Shown: positions 31,180 through 39,423, counted from the stretch's first letter. The stretch: DNA of 47,815 nucleotides from Apopatosoma sp963618495 (GCA_963618495.1 CAVESF010000018.1:1-47815); one strand, 5' to 3'. The notes: generated from the letters alone by a model not told the origin. Numbers and translations: made by a program.

Positions 31180-32919
31180 ACACTCATGAGAATTTCCGTC
31201 TGCGCCATGATGATAGCGCTCGCGATAATTCTTTGCCGTCAGCTTGGCTTCCCGCAAACAGGGGCATACCGTGTCGAGATAAGCTTTCTGCCGATTGCTG
31301 TCGTCGCCATGATGATGGGACCGATATGGGCGGGCGTTTCATATGGTCTTGCCGACTTGATAGGCGCGGCGGTAACAACAGGGATAAATCCATTTATCAC
31401 GCTTTGTAAGGTTGCTTTCGGTGCGGCTATGGGCTTGGCTTTCTATAAGAAAAAGCCCGGTATTCTCCGCACAGCAGTGTTTTACATCGCCGCGGGACTT
31501 GTGATTGATATCGGCATGATGTCGCTCATATTTATTTACGGCTTCGGCTACAGCGTCAAGGCGGCTCTCGGCTACAGGCTTATAGGTTTTGCCGTGAATA
31601 CTCCTGTGCGCATACTGCTCATGATTCTCACGTGCAAGTATCTTATGCCGCTTGTCTCGCGGTATGGGAAAAAGCTGGAGGGCGGCACCGGCTTTGCCTC
31701 GTATGCAAACGGTTTTCAGGCTGTTCCGAGGCTCGGGCTTGACCGCATAAGAATGCTTATGGCTATGCTCGGAAATCCGCAGGATAAGCTCCACTGCATC
31801 CATGTCGCGGGGACAAACGGGAAAGGATCTGTCTGCGCCTTTACAGAGGCGATTCTCATGGCGGCTGGCTACAGAGTAGGCAAATATATATCGCCGAATC
31901 TCGTGCGCGTAAACGAGCGCATAACGCTCTGCGGCGAGGAGATTTCGGACGATGAGCTGAACGGGTTTTTCCGTAAGATAGAAAAATGCTCGCGAAAAAT
32001 CGAAAAGAAAACGGGCGAGCAGGTTTCGCAGTTTGAGATATGGACAGCGGCGGCGTTCATGTTTTTTGCCGGACACGGTTGCGACTATGTTGTACTCGAG
32101 ACAGGACTCGGCGGCGAATTTGATGCAACGAATGTCATCTCCCGCAATACTATGGCGGTGCTCACGCAGATTGACCTCGACCATATGAAGCTTCTCGGCG
32201 ATACTGTCGAGAAGATAGCGGAGACGAAGAGCAAGATAATCAAATCAGATTGCGAAAGCGGCGTTACGGTTGTAACAGGGCAGAAGCAGAGTGTAATCGA
32301 TGTCATAGCGGCGCAGGCGCAGGCTTGCGGCACGCGGCTTGCCGTCAGCGGGAAAGCTGAAAGCGAGGGCTTTGCGGGTATTTATGAGCGCTTCTCATAT
32401 CGCGGCATGAAGCATCTGCAAAGCGGACTCGGCGGCATCTATCAGGTGGCAAATGCATGCACGGCTATAGAAATTGCACTTGCGCTGAATATAGATGAAA
32501 AATACATCCGCGAGGGACTTTCAAATGCGAAAAATCCCGCGAGATTTGAGATAATCGGCGAAAATCCCACTGAAATCTACGACGGAGCGCACAATCCGAA
32601 CGGTATGCACGCGCTCGTGGCATCCATGGAGAGATACTTTCCGAATGCGGAGAGAACCGTTATTTTCGCCTGCATGAGAGATAAAGATTTCATGCCGTCG
32701 CTCCATATGCTCGATGACGGCAGGACAAAGTTCATCTTCACGACGGTGCAGGATAATGCGCGCGCCATGGGCGCCGCTGAACTTTGCGAAGCGGCAAAGG
32801 CGGGCGGTATCGCGGGCGAATACCGCGACGACCTTAAATCGGCAATCGCCGCGGCAGAGAAAAATAGCTCACTTATTCTCATCTGCGGCTCACTGTATCT
32901 CTATAAGGACAGATTTTAA
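31171..32919 (+). CDS. Fused folate ECF transporter S-component and folylpolyglutamate synthase (FolT-FolC)
   Basis: A single 582-residue ORF. Residues about 1-165 are a FolT-type ECF substrate-binding membrane protein with six helices (ISFLPIAVVAMMMGPIWAG, LADLIGAA). Residues about 180-582 are a complete FolC: ATP loop GTNGKGSV (about 214-221), ETGLGGEFDATNV, QIDLDHMKLLGDTVEKIA and YDGAHNPNG. FolC adds glutamates to folate, trapping it in the cell. The link is short (KKLEGGTGFASYANG) and has no internal start or stop. I chose the ATG at 31171 (AAAGGAGGTG site); an in-frame ATG at 31132 also has a GGAGGTG site and would add 13 basic residues. The ECF energy-coupling module is not in the window. 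Confidence 0.9.
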   Translation: MRTTLMRISVCAMMIALAIILCRQLGFPQTGAYRVEISFLPIAVVAMMMGPIWAGVSYGLADLIGAAVTTGINPFITLCKVAFGAAMGLAFYKKKPGILRTAVFYIAAGLVIDIGMMSLIFIYGFGYSVKAALGYRLIGFAVNTPVRILLMILTCKYLMPLVSRYGKKLEGGTGFASYANGFQAVPRLGLDRIRMLMAMLGNPQDKLHCIHVAGTNGKGSVCAFTEAILMAAGYRVGKYISPNLVRVNERITLCGEEISDDELNGFFRKIEKCSRKIEKKTGEQVSQFEIWTAAAFMFFAGHGCDYVVLETGLGGEFDATNVISRNTMAVLTQIDLDHMKLLGDTVEKIAETKSKIIKSDCESGVTVVTGQKQSVIDVIAAQAQACGTRLAVSGKAESEGFAGIYERFSYRGMKHLQSGLGGIYQVANACTAIEIALALNIDEKYIREGLSNAKNPARFEIIGENPTEIYDGAHNPNGMHALVASMERYFPNAERTVIFACMRDKDFMPSLHMLDDGRTKFIFTTVQDNARAMGAAELCEAAKAGGIAGEYRDDLKSAIAAAEKNSSLILICGSLYLYKDRF

Positions 32920-32938
32920 AAAATACATGCATAAAAAA

Positions 32939-32961
32939 CGGAAGCGGCAGAGCCGTTTCCG
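32939..32961. terminator. Bidirectional terminator between folT-folC and the peptidase gene
   Basis: A 10-bp stem with one G-U pair and loop AGA; T-rich on both sides (CTTTTGATTTTT on plus, TTTTTT on minus). Confidence 0.85.
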
Positions 32962-32971
32962 CTTTTGATTT

Positions 32972-33415
32972 TTATTTTACTTTTTTTCTTCTGAAAATGC
33001 GATGATATATAGCCCGCGGAATGCTTTTCAGGTATCTGAAAAACCATGTGATGGGCTGTTTTTTTGCATATTTTATGAGTTTTTTGTCATCGCAGGGGAT
33101 ATATCTTCCGTTTTTGTAGACGGCATCGGCGATGGCGATGATATTTTCGCGCGGAACAAGCTCCGAGCCGATGCAGTTATCTCCGCGGATGACATATCCG
33201 TCCTCGCGTATTTTGATTATCCTGTGCAGTACGAGAGCGCCGTTTGCCCGCTTGAAAAGAACGATATCATTCTTTTGCAGTTCGCGATTTACGGGGACGA
33301 GATGCACTGCGTCTTTATTCTGGTCGAGCAGTGGCATCATGGAAACACCCTTTATCGTATGCACGAGCGAGCCTTGTTCGCGGAGAATCCTCTCTGTTGA
33401 ATATTCCTCGCTCAT
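32972..33415 (-). CDS. S24/S26-family peptidase (signal-peptidase-like)
   Basis: A 147-residue protein with the signal peptidase I-like core: catalytic Ser25 in GVSMMPLL, then LVLHRIIK (about 61-68) and the closing GYVIRGDN block (73-80). The His where bacterial enzymes often have Lys recalls the Ser-His type (SipW/ER-like). No clear membrane helix is visible; the C-terminus is very basic (HRIFRRKKVK). It overlaps the PqqD-like gene by four bases. Similar small S24/S26 proteins accompany PqqD and HprK-related genes in peptide-modification cassettes; the substrate here is unknown. Confidence 0.85.
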   Translation of the reverse strand: MSEEYSTERILREQGSLVHTIKGVSMMPLLDQNKDAVHLVPVNRELQKNDIVLFKRANGALVLHRIIKIREDGYVIRGDNCIGSELVPRENIIAIADAVYKNGRYIPCDDKKLIKYAKKQPITWFFRYLKSIPRAIYHRIFRRKKVK

Positions 33416-33681
33416 TCTTCCACCAAGCCTTGCTTTCTCAGCGTGTCGATGACCTTAAGAACATTTTCGAGAGCTACATCGCGCTCGACCTCGTAATTCT
33501 TGCATACGGCATCCGTCATCTTTTCGGCGGTTGTGTCGCTTTCGGCGAGAAGCGTGGCTATGTAGCCTGCCGTGCCGTTCATTTTTATCATGCCGCTGAA
33601 TGCTTTGCCCGCTTCTCCCGCGGCAACGGCGATATAATCATTTCCGTTTTTGGTGATGATAAATCCTTCTTTGAGCTTCAT
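33412..33681 (-). CDS. PqqD-family protein
   Basis: An 89-residue winged-helix-like protein with PqqD family features: the N-terminal beta hairpin (GFIITKNGNDYIAV), NGTAGYIATLLAESDTTAEKM in place of the usual LN-x-T-A-x-x-IW block, and a C-terminal helix LENVLKVIDTLRKQGLVEE. PqqD proteins bind precursor peptides and present them to modifying enzymes, often radical SAM proteins. No radical SAM gene or precursor is adjacent. It overlaps both neighbours by ATGA, so the three proteins are made together. Confidence 0.88.
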   Translation of the reverse strand: MKLKEGFIITKNGNDYIAVAAGEAGKAFSGMIKMNGTAGYIATLLAESDTTAEKMTDAVCKNYEVERDVALENVLKVIDTLRKQGLVEE

Positions 33682-34400
33682 TGTTTTTCTCCTTTACTCA
33701 TTGTACTGTATGAAAGCTCTGCGGCTTCATGAGATATATTGCATTCAAGTTGCCAGAGCGGTATGCGCCGTGCTATTTCGGCGAGGCTTCTCATTACATG
33801 TGAAAGCCCCTCGGCTGTTGCCGTTCTGTATGTCGGCGGGTAGAGAAGCAGCATTGCGTTACTGCCGGAGACAGGCGCGATCTTATTTTCCGTGCCGCGT
33901 GAGAGGAAACATATGCCTGCGATATCCGCATGCGAATTTTCTCCCCAGCGCTCCTTGCCGTTCCACGGAGTGCCGTATACCGTTATATGTTCAGGCGTTA
34001 CCTTGATAAGCGGCTTGTCGCCGTTTATGATGCGCACGCGTTCGCCGAGAACCTCTTTCCATAGGGAAGCGTGCGTGCTTTTTCCTGTGCCGGACGGCGC
34101 TGCGAAAAGATATGCCTTTTTGTCTACAGCCACGGCGCAACTATGGAAGAGAATTATGCCTCTGTTCGCAAGCCTGTCGCATAGCTTTCTGTAAAAGGCG
34201 ATGGATTCATAATATCCGTCGGAGTAGCTTTTTTCATCCGAGCGCTCTTTTTCTGCCACGATATCGTCAGCTGTCATTTCTATGGAAAATTCGGGCGCTT
34301 TGTCCGTTACATAATCGCGGCACTGGCGCACGAGATATTCGCCCGTGCATATCATTTCCACGGGGATATCGGCGAGAAGATATGTGCTTTTGTATTTCAT
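33678..34400 (-). CDS. HprK-related kinase
   Basis: A 240-residue protein with the HprK/PEP-carboxykinase-like P-loop APSGTGKSTHASLW (GTGKST at 104-109), preceded by ILFHSCAVAV and followed by an acidic metal block (INGDKPLI) and YGTPWNGKERWG. It lacks the N-terminal domain of true HPr kinase, so HPr of the sugar PTS is not the expected target. Related proteins sit with PqqD and S24/S26 peptidases in the so-called HPr-rel cassettes. The start is behind AAGGTAA, and it is the first gene of the trio with a strong promoter. Confidence 0.82.
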   Translation of the reverse strand: MKYKSTYLLADIPVEMICTGEYLVRQCRDYVTDKAPEFSIEMTADDIVAEKERSDEKSYSDGYYESIAFYRKLCDRLANRGIILFHSCAVAVDKKAYLFAAPSGTGKSTHASLWKEVLGERVRIINGDKPLIKVTPEHITVYGTPWNGKERWGENSHADIAGICFLSRGTENKIAPVSGSNAMLLLYPPTYRTATAEGLSHVMRSLAEIARRIPLWQLECNISHEAAELSYSTMSKGEKQ

Positions 34401-34456
34401 CGGCTTACCTTACTGTTTCGTTTTTTATAACACGCTCCGTATTAATAATCATAAAT

Positions 34457-34485
34457 ATTATACATCAAAAAGAGCGATAAGTCAA
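34457..34485 (-). promoter_or_regulatory. Promoter of the HprK/PqqD/S26 operon
   Basis: On the minus strand: TTGACT (34480-34485), 17 bases, TATAAT (34457-34462). The leader of about 50 bases has no room for a precursor-peptide gene. A 5-bp dyad TTCGC-N5-GCGAA (34521-34535) lies between this promoter and dapB. Confidence 0.75.
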
Positions 34486-34583
34486 TAATTACGCGATATA
34501 AAATCGGATTTGTGGCATATTTCGCCTATAGCGAATAGTATTATTTAGAAATATCACCGTATTTTAGCGGAAAGGCGGTTTTT

Positions 34584-35297
34584 ATGGAGATAATACTTGT
34601 CGGTGCTTGCGGCAGAATGGGAAGAGAAGTGGCAAGGGGGCTTTTTGACGGTATGCATATTGCCGCCTCCGTGGACTTGCGTTCGCATTACAAAAACATA
34701 TCCGACTACAGGGACGAAGCGGATGTCATAATAGATTTTTCTTCGCATACGGCAACGGAGGAAACGCTTGCATATGCCGTGCGCCGCAGACTTCCGTGTG
34801 TTATCGCATCCACAGGACAAAACAGCCGCGAGAGAGCGGCACTGACACGGGCGGCGGTGCATATTCCCGTTTTTTATTCCGAAAATATGTCGCTCGGAAT
34901 AGCCGTGCTGCTCGAATCGGCAAAGGCGGCGACAGCGATAATGCGCGATGCCGAAGTGGAGATAATAGAAAAGCACCACTCGGCAAAGATGGATTCACCG
35001 AGCGGCACGGCACTCATGCTCGCACGAGAACTGCTTTCCGAAGGCGGGCGGATAGTGACGGCAAGAAACGGCGATGCGCCGCGCGCCGTGCATGATATCG
35101 GCATTTCCAGCGTGCGCATAGGGAATACCAGAGGTTACCACGAGATAATCATTTCAAACGGAAAGGAAACGCTGTCTTTTTCCCATGAGGTGGAGGACAG
35201 GAGCGTTTTCGCGAGAGGAGCGCTGAGCGCGGCATGCTTTATCGTGAAAAAAGAAAAAGGTCTCTACGGAATGTATGACCTGATACATCTGAAATAG
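34584..35297 (+). CDS. dapB: 4-hydroxy-tetrahydrodipicolinate reductase
   Basis: A 237-residue enzyme of the lysine/diaminopimelate pathway that reduces HTPA with NAD(P)H. N-terminal dinucleotide loop VGACGRMGREV, then IDFSSHTA, and the catalytic block EKHHSAKMDSPSGTA (about 129-143) with the His and Lys. The C-terminal FARGALSAACFIV block is typical. The E. coli enzyme is about 273 residues, so this is a compact form. It stands alone, not next to dapA. The start follows AGCGGAAAGGCGG. The upstream promoter is unclear (possible -10 TATTAT at 34539). Confidence 0.93.
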   Translation: MEIILVGACGRMGREVARGLFDGMHIAASVDLRSHYKNISDYRDEADVIIDFSSHTATEETLAYAVRRRLPCVIASTGQNSRERAALTRAAVHIPVFYSENMSLGIAVLLESAKAATAIMRDAEVEIIEKHHSAKMDSPSGTALMLARELLSEGGRIVTARNGDAPRAVHDIGISSVRIGNTRGYHEIIISNGKETLSFSHEVEDRSVFARGALSAACFIVKKEKGLYGMYDLIHLK

Positions 35298-35375
35298 CGA
35301 TTTTTTAAAAATAAAAATTGCATAGCATAAAAATCAGTTTCTTTTCGCAAAATATATCCGGAGGTGAAAAAAATC

Positions 35376-35549
35376 ATGACGGAAAAAGAACTTTTATATA
35401 TTGAGGACGCACTCGGACACGAAAAATACTTCAAGGACAAATGCAACGAGACGATAGCAAATCTGCAGGATGCGGAGCTTAAAAATCTCGTTTCGACAAT
35501 GCTCGAAAAGCACGGTAAAATTTATCAGAGCTTCTATAATCTGCTCTGA
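35376..35549 (+). CDS. Coat-F-like small protein 1
   Basis: A 57-residue helical protein resembling the N-terminal half of CotF-type spore coat proteins (LLYIEDALGHEKYFKDKCNE, then LKNLVSTMLEKHGKIYQSFYNLL). The pattern is a ferritin-like helix pair. The ATG at 35376 follows CCGGAGGTG. It lies 16 bases before a second coat-F-like gene, and together they look like one split CotF. Confidence 0.75.
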   Translation: MTEKELLYIEDALGHEKYFKDKCNETIANLQDAELKNLVSTMLEKHGKIYQSFYNLL

Positions 35550-35565
35550 TGGGAGGGAGAACAAA

Positions 35566-35808
35566 ATGGACGACAGAAATCTTATGGAAACGCTTCTTCT
35601 GCTTGAAAAGGGCGTTTGCAGTCTCTATATGCACGGCACGATAGAATCCTCTACCACAAATGTCAATAAGGCATTCGGCGACGCTCTCGGAGAATCGCTC
35701 GGTATGCAGGGTACGGTTTATGACAAGATGGCGGCAAAGGGCTGGTATCAGACAACGGCTACCGAGCAGAACAAAATTCAGACGGTAAAGCAGAAATTCA
35801 CGATGTAA
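35566..35808 (+). CDS. Coat-F-like small protein 2
   Basis: An 80-residue protein matching the C-terminal half of CotF-like proteins: LLLLEKGVCSLYMHGTIESS, then YDKMAAKGWYQTTATEQNKIQTVKQKF with the signature KGWY. In spore formers such proteins are coat components; related genes remain in lineages where sporulation is doubtful. The start follows GGGAGGGAG. It is paired with the preceding gene and ends at a terminator. Confidence 0.78.
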   Translation: MDDRNLMETLLLLEKGVCSLYMHGTIESSTTNVNKAFGDALGESLGMQGTVYDKMAAKGWYQTTATEQNKIQTVKQKFTM

Positions 35809-35815
35809 ATATGAA

Positions 35816-35857
35816 AAAGCAGATCTATTCGGCTTCTTACCCGAAAAGGTCTGCTTT
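35816..35857. terminator. Bidirectional terminator between coat-F and CPBP genes
   Basis: An 11-bp stem (35816-35826/35847-35857) with one G-U pair and an inner TTCGG/CCGAA helix. On the minus strand it is followed by TTTTT; on the plus strand the tail is only T-rich. Confidence 0.7.
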
Positions 35858-35862
35858 GATAT

Positions 35863-36801
35863 TTATAATTTTATTGCCAGCCGTATTACCTTTGCGGCAT
35901 AGACCGCAAGTCCCGCAAGCACTATGCAGAAGATAAGCCACATGAGGCGGTTTTTCGATTTCTGCGATGATGAAAGCTTGCCGATCACGGCTATTATGCT
36001 GTCGGATGGTTTATGCAGAAGCGCCGCCATTTTCAGTCTGCGCAGGAGCACGAGCGAAACCGCAATATATGGCAGTGCCGAAATGAGCTGTATCGGTTTG
36101 TACTCGCTGATGGTACTCGATATGCTTCCTTCGCCGAATACACCCGAGGAAAAGAGCGTGCAGAAATCCATAAAGGCATGGAGCGCGGCGACTACATATA
36201 TATTTCCGGTTCTGCAATAAAGCGCGGTGAGACATACGCCCATCGCGGCGGCGCATGCCGCCTGAATCGCAACGCCTGATATATCGGCATGGAACGCATT
36301 GATGAAATGAACGGAGCCGAATATCAGACCAGAAACTATAGCCGAAAACCACACGCCGCAGGCATCTTCTCCGTATTTTTCAAAAACCATGCGCGATAGA
36401 ATCCCACGGAAGAATATTTCCTCGGCAAAGCCGACCGCTGTCATCGCGAGCACGAAAACCGCTATTTCAACCGAGGAGAGCGGAGCGCCGTGCTTTGCTG
36501 AGCTGATAGTGACGACGAGCGTAAAAACCGATACGAATATGAAATATCCGCCTGTGCCGAGTCCTCGAAGAAAGCCCTCGCGGGAAGAGCGGAAAATATC
36601 TTTCAGCCCGAGAGCAAAGGCGAGAGCAACTCCGACGGTAATGCAGACGGCATCCGCAAGGAGCATAGGCAGGTACTTCGGATATGTCATATTCTTGGTG
36701 AGCAGGGCAAAGCACGCCTGCACGAATGCCTGTACGGCGAACATCAGCAAAACGCAGAGAACTCCCGCGATAATTGGATATTTTTTTCTGAAATTTATCA
36801 T
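35863..36801 (-). CDS. CPBP-family intramembrane metalloprotease
   Basis: A 312-residue membrane protein with about eight helices and the CPBP/Abi motifs: FAEEIFFRGIL (EExxxR), FGSVHF (FxxxH) and HAFMDF. The protease type is inferred from the conserved Glu and His residues of the Rce1-like fold. Family members act in peptide maturation, bacteriocin immunity or signalling; the substrate is unknown. It is a single-gene unit, convergent with the coat-F pair. Confidence 0.9.
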   Translation of the reverse strand: MINFRKKYPIIAGVLCVLLMFAVQAFVQACFALLTKNMTYPKYLPMLLADAVCITVGVALAFALGLKDIFRSSREGFLRGLGTGGYFIFVSVFTLVVTISSAKHGAPLSSVEIAVFVLAMTAVGFAEEIFFRGILSRMVFEKYGEDACGVWFSAIVSGLIFGSVHFINAFHADISGVAIQAACAAAMGVCLTALYCRTGNIYVVAALHAFMDFCTLFSSGVFGEGSISSTISEYKPIQLISALPYIAVSLVLLRRLKMAALLHKPSDSIIAVIGKLSSSQKSKNRLMWLIFCIVLAGLAVYAAKVIRLAIKL

Positions 36802-36827
36802 TTAAAAACTCCGAAACAAAAAATCAG

Positions 36828-36861
36828 AAGCGGCAAAGGCACGATGATACCTCTGCCGCCT
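36828..36861 (-). terminator. Terminator of the PrsA-like gene
   Basis: A 14-bp stem with three G-U pairs and a 6-base loop; on the minus strand TTTTTT follows within four bases. Confidence 0.75.
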
Positions 36862-36901
36862 TTAATCTGCAAACAGTATTGTGAAAATGTTTTGCGAAAA
36901 A

Positions 36902-38119
36902 TCAGTTTTCCGCTGTTGTAGCCGTGGTGGATTCGCTTTCGCTTGTCTGCCAGTCTACATCTGTTTTATTGAAAACGACGCCGTATTTTTCTATCATTTC
37001 TTCGCGGTAGCTTTCAATTGCTTCATTGAGCTTTTCTCCGAAGAGTATATCTTTGATTTCTTCTTTGACATCGCTGAAATTTGTGAAGGATATTGTGCTG
37101 TTATATTTAACATTTTTCACAACGACATAGCCTATTGTGGAAAGAATCGGCTTACTGTATATCTCGCCGCTTTTTGTTGCCGTGGTGAGCGCATACATCA
37201 GCTCTGCACGATAGAGCGAATTGATATAGGATTCATAATTCTTATATTCATCAGAATCCTTATCGGCATTCTTGTCCATTTTTATATTATTCTCTGCCAT
37301 AGCATCTTCAATTATCTTTTTCTCGGCATCGAGGTCATCTACTTTTATATACTCGCCCTCGGCAAGGGTAGCCTCACCGGAAGCAAAGCCTGTGTAGAAA
37401 TACTTATCGTCGCTGTATTTCTTCTTGACCTCTTCGCGCGCAGTATCAAAATCCATTCCACTTGTTATCTTTTTGATATATTCTGCGGCTTCGGATTTCT
37501 TTGCCTCGACTTCGGAAGAATCCTGCATATCGAGAATTTCGAGCAGAATGGCGTCATACACAATGCCGGGAGCTTGTGTATATTCACTTATATTCTCATT
37601 GAAATAAGCGAGAGCTTCTTCATCGGAAACATCGCATTTTTCAGAAAGAAGAGATATTATTTCACTTGATATGGCATTGTATTTTACAATATTATAGACA
37701 AAATTTTTCGACAAGCCAAGACTCTTGCGAAATTTTTCGTATCCGCCGTCCTGGTCGGCAAATGTTGCCTTTGCTTCCTCTATTTTGTCTTTAAGCTTTT
37801 TTTCACTGAATGTGATGCCTTGGGAGGCAAGCTCTTTTTCATAGATTCTGTACCAGATTACGGAATCAGTACAGTATGTTACTGCCATCGTGTAATCGTA
37901 CGAAATTATATCGCCGGTAGGGATTTCGATATCATTCATCCATACATAGTATGCGAGATAATCGAGAATTTCCTGGTCGTTTCCGTAGATTATTTCTCCG
38001 TCAACCATGGCGACAGGGGTGCCTTCGTTTTTCTGCGGCTTCTTTCCGCATGATGCAAAGGCAAGGCAAATCATCGTCAGCGCAAGGAAAAGCGCTGCTA
38101 TCTTCTTCAAATTATTCAT
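36902..38119 (-). CDS. PrsA/SurA-like foldase lipoprotein
   Basis: A 405-residue lipoprotein (lipobox FASC, Cys24). The layout follows PrsA/SurA-type foldases: an N-terminal SurA-like helical region starting VAMVDGEIIYGNDQEILDYL, a middle domain about residues 190-345 that could be a degenerate parvulin fold, and a C-terminal helix back to the N-domain (ILFGEKLNEAIESYREEMIEKYGVVF in part). The classical parvulin catalytic His/Cys/Asp are not obvious, so a chaperone role fits better than isomerase activity. The tail is Ser/Thr-rich. The start follows GAAAGGAAA. Confidence 0.75.
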   Translation of the reverse strand: MNNLKKIAALFLALTMICLAFASCGKKPQKNEGTPVAMVDGEIIYGNDQEILDYLAYYVWMNDIEIPTGDIISYDYTMAVTYCTDSVIWYRIYEKELASQGITFSEKKLKDKIEEAKATFADQDGGYEKFRKSLGLSKNFVYNIVKYNAISSEIISLLSEKCDVSDEEALAYFNENISEYTQAPGIVYDAILLEILDMQDSSEVEAKKSEAAEYIKKITSGMDFDTAREEVKKKYSDDKYFYTGFASGEATLAEGEYIKVDDLDAEKKIIEDAMAENNIKMDKNADKDSDEYKNYESYINSLYRAELMYALTTATKSGEIYSKPILSTIGYVVVKNVKYNSTISFTNFSDVKEEIKDILFGEKLNEAIESYREEMIEKYGVVFNKTDVDWQTSESESTTATTAEN

Positions 38120-38159
38120 TTCAATTTCCTTTCGGTATTTTCGGAATAATTACCAAAGA

Positions 38160-38183
38160 AGCCGCTCATTTGGCAAAGCGGCT
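38160..38183 (-). terminator. Hairpin after the CD1247-type gene
   Basis: A 7-bp stem AGCCGCT/AGCGGCT with a 10-base loop; on the minus strand it is followed by TCTTTGG, a weak T-run. Likely the end of the efp/CD1247 transcript, perhaps leaky into the PrsA-like gene. Confidence 0.5.
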
Positions 38184-38209
38184 CCGATGATGTTCTTTTA
38201 TACCATGAA

Positions 38210-38701
38210 TCAGTGCTCGCAACCGCAGCCGCAGTTGTCATCATCACAGCAGTCGCAATCGTCGTCGCAGACACAGCTGAATGTTTCGCCGCAGGCAGGG
38301 CACTTTACATTGTCAAAATCAACGGTATCGTCGAGGCATACCGTCTCGCCGCAGTAGGGGCATTCTACCTCTATGCAGTCGCAGTCGTCGTCACAGCAGT
38401 CGCAATCGTCATCGTCGTCGAGACAATCGTCGCAACGGCAGTCGCAATCCTCTTCTGCACAATCTCTGCATTCGCAATCATCGCATTCGTCACCGTAGAA
38501 TTCATCTTCGAGAGCTCCGAGATCCTCGTCAACTTCTTCGATGTACTTCTCAAGATACTCGGACTTGTCGTCAAGGTCGGAAACCGTAGCGGCAAGGTCG
38601 GAGAGAAGATCGAGTACAGCAGAGAAAACCTTATCGTTCTTGTCTGTTTCAAGAGCTGCTACGAGACCCTTTATATAAGCAACTTTTTCGGTAAGTGTCA
38701 T
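38210..38701 (-). CDS. CD1247-type Cys/Asp-rich zinc-ribbon protein
   Basis: A 163-residue protein. Residues about 1-70 are an acidic helical domain (EKVAYIKGLVAALE, LEKYIEEVDEDLGALEDEFY) like that of CD1247-type proteins. The rest is extremely Cys/Asp-rich: 26 Cys by my count in about 95 residues, in units such as CDDCECRDC and CDCCDDDCDC, interrupted by a zinc ribbon CPYC...CPAC. It may bind many metal ions. The start follows AAAGGAG. It lies 34 bases after efp, the usual place of this family in Clostridia. Function unknown. Confidence 0.85.
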   Translation of the reverse strand: MTLTEKVAYIKGLVAALETDKNDKVFSAVLDLLSDLAATVSDLDDKSEYLEKYIEEVDEDLGALEDEFYGDECDDCECRDCAEEDCDCRCDDCLDDDDDCDCCDDDCDCIEVECPYCGETVCLDDTVDFDNVKCPACGETFSCVCDDDCDCCDDDNCGCGCEH

Positions 38702-38735
38702 AATAAATACTCCTTTATTTAAATATTGTTTGCAA

Positions 38736-39302
38736 TTATTTTGTTTTTACTCTTTCGAGATATTCGCCTGTTCTTGTGTCGATGCGGAGAATTTCGCCGT
38801 TCTCGATGAAGAGCGGAACCTGAATTGTAGCGCCTGTTTCGAGAGTGGCGGGTTTCTTTGCGCCCTGAGCCGTATCACCCTTGAAGCCGGGTTCAACCTC
38901 GGTAACCTGAAGCTCTACAAACATAGGAGGCTCAACGCTGAATACATTTCCCTTATAGGAAACGATTTTGCACATCATTTCTTCCTTTACAAACTTGAAA
39001 TTGTCGGGAAGAAGATTCTTGGAAACGGGAATCATATCGTAAGATTCCATATCCATGAAGTAGTAGAGATCGCCGTCATTGTAGGAATACTGCATATCTC
39101 TTCTGTCAACGATAGCGGGCGGGAACTTGTCTGTAGGGCTGAATGTCTTTTCGACAACAGCACCGGAAATGACGTTTCTCAGCTTTGTGCGGACGAAAGC
39201 CGCGCCCTTGCCGGGCTTTACATGCTGAAACTCGATAACCTGCATTACATTCCCGTCCATTTCAAATGTAATGCCGTTTTTAAAATCGCCTGCGATAACC
39301 AT
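38736..39302 (-). CDS. efp: Elongation factor P
   Basis: A 188-residue translation factor that rescues ribosomes stalled at polyproline. The KPGKGAA loop with Lys32 at the tip of domain I is the site that contacts the peptidyl-transferase centre. Domains II and III follow, ending with the IRIDTRTGEYLERVK signature. The ATG follows CGGAGGTAA. It has its own promoter and is followed by the CD1247-type gene; the Xaa-Pro peptidase upstream makes a proline-related neighbourhood. Confidence 0.97.
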   Translation of the reverse strand: MVIAGDFKNGITFEMDGNVMQVIEFQHVKPGKGAAFVRTKLRNVISGAVVEKTFSPTDKFPPAIVDRRDMQYSYNDGDLYYFMDMESYDMIPVSKNLLPDNFKFVKEEMMCKIVSYKGNVFSVEPPMFVELQVTEVEPGFKGDTAQGAKKPATLETGATIQVPLFIENGEILRIDTRTGEYLERVKTK

Positions 39303-39378
39303 TTTTGTTTACCTCCGAATGATATCTGAATACTAAAAAATTTTCTTTACGCTCTATTGTACCTTAAAAATATGAAAA

Positions 39379-39384
39379 TATCAA
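39379..39384 (-). promoter_or_regulatory. efp promoter (-35 box)
   Basis: On the minus strand: TTGATA (39379-39384), 17 bases, TACAAT (39356-39361). The leader is about 50 bases. Confidence 0.65.
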
Positions 39385-39423
39385 GTCTTTTTTAATAATT
39401 TTATTTGAAATAGCGCTTATTTT

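Noticed and set aside
35376..35808. A frameshifted single CotF gene
   Set aside because: Each half has its own ATG and strong ribosome site, and the split two-gene form is common in Clostridia, so two intact genes are more likely.
38213..38722. A 169-codon hydrophobic open frame opposite the Cys/Asp-rich gene
   Set aside because: The Asp and Cys codons of the real gene read as Val, Ile and Ala on the other strand, giving a false membrane protein. It has no ribosome site of its own.
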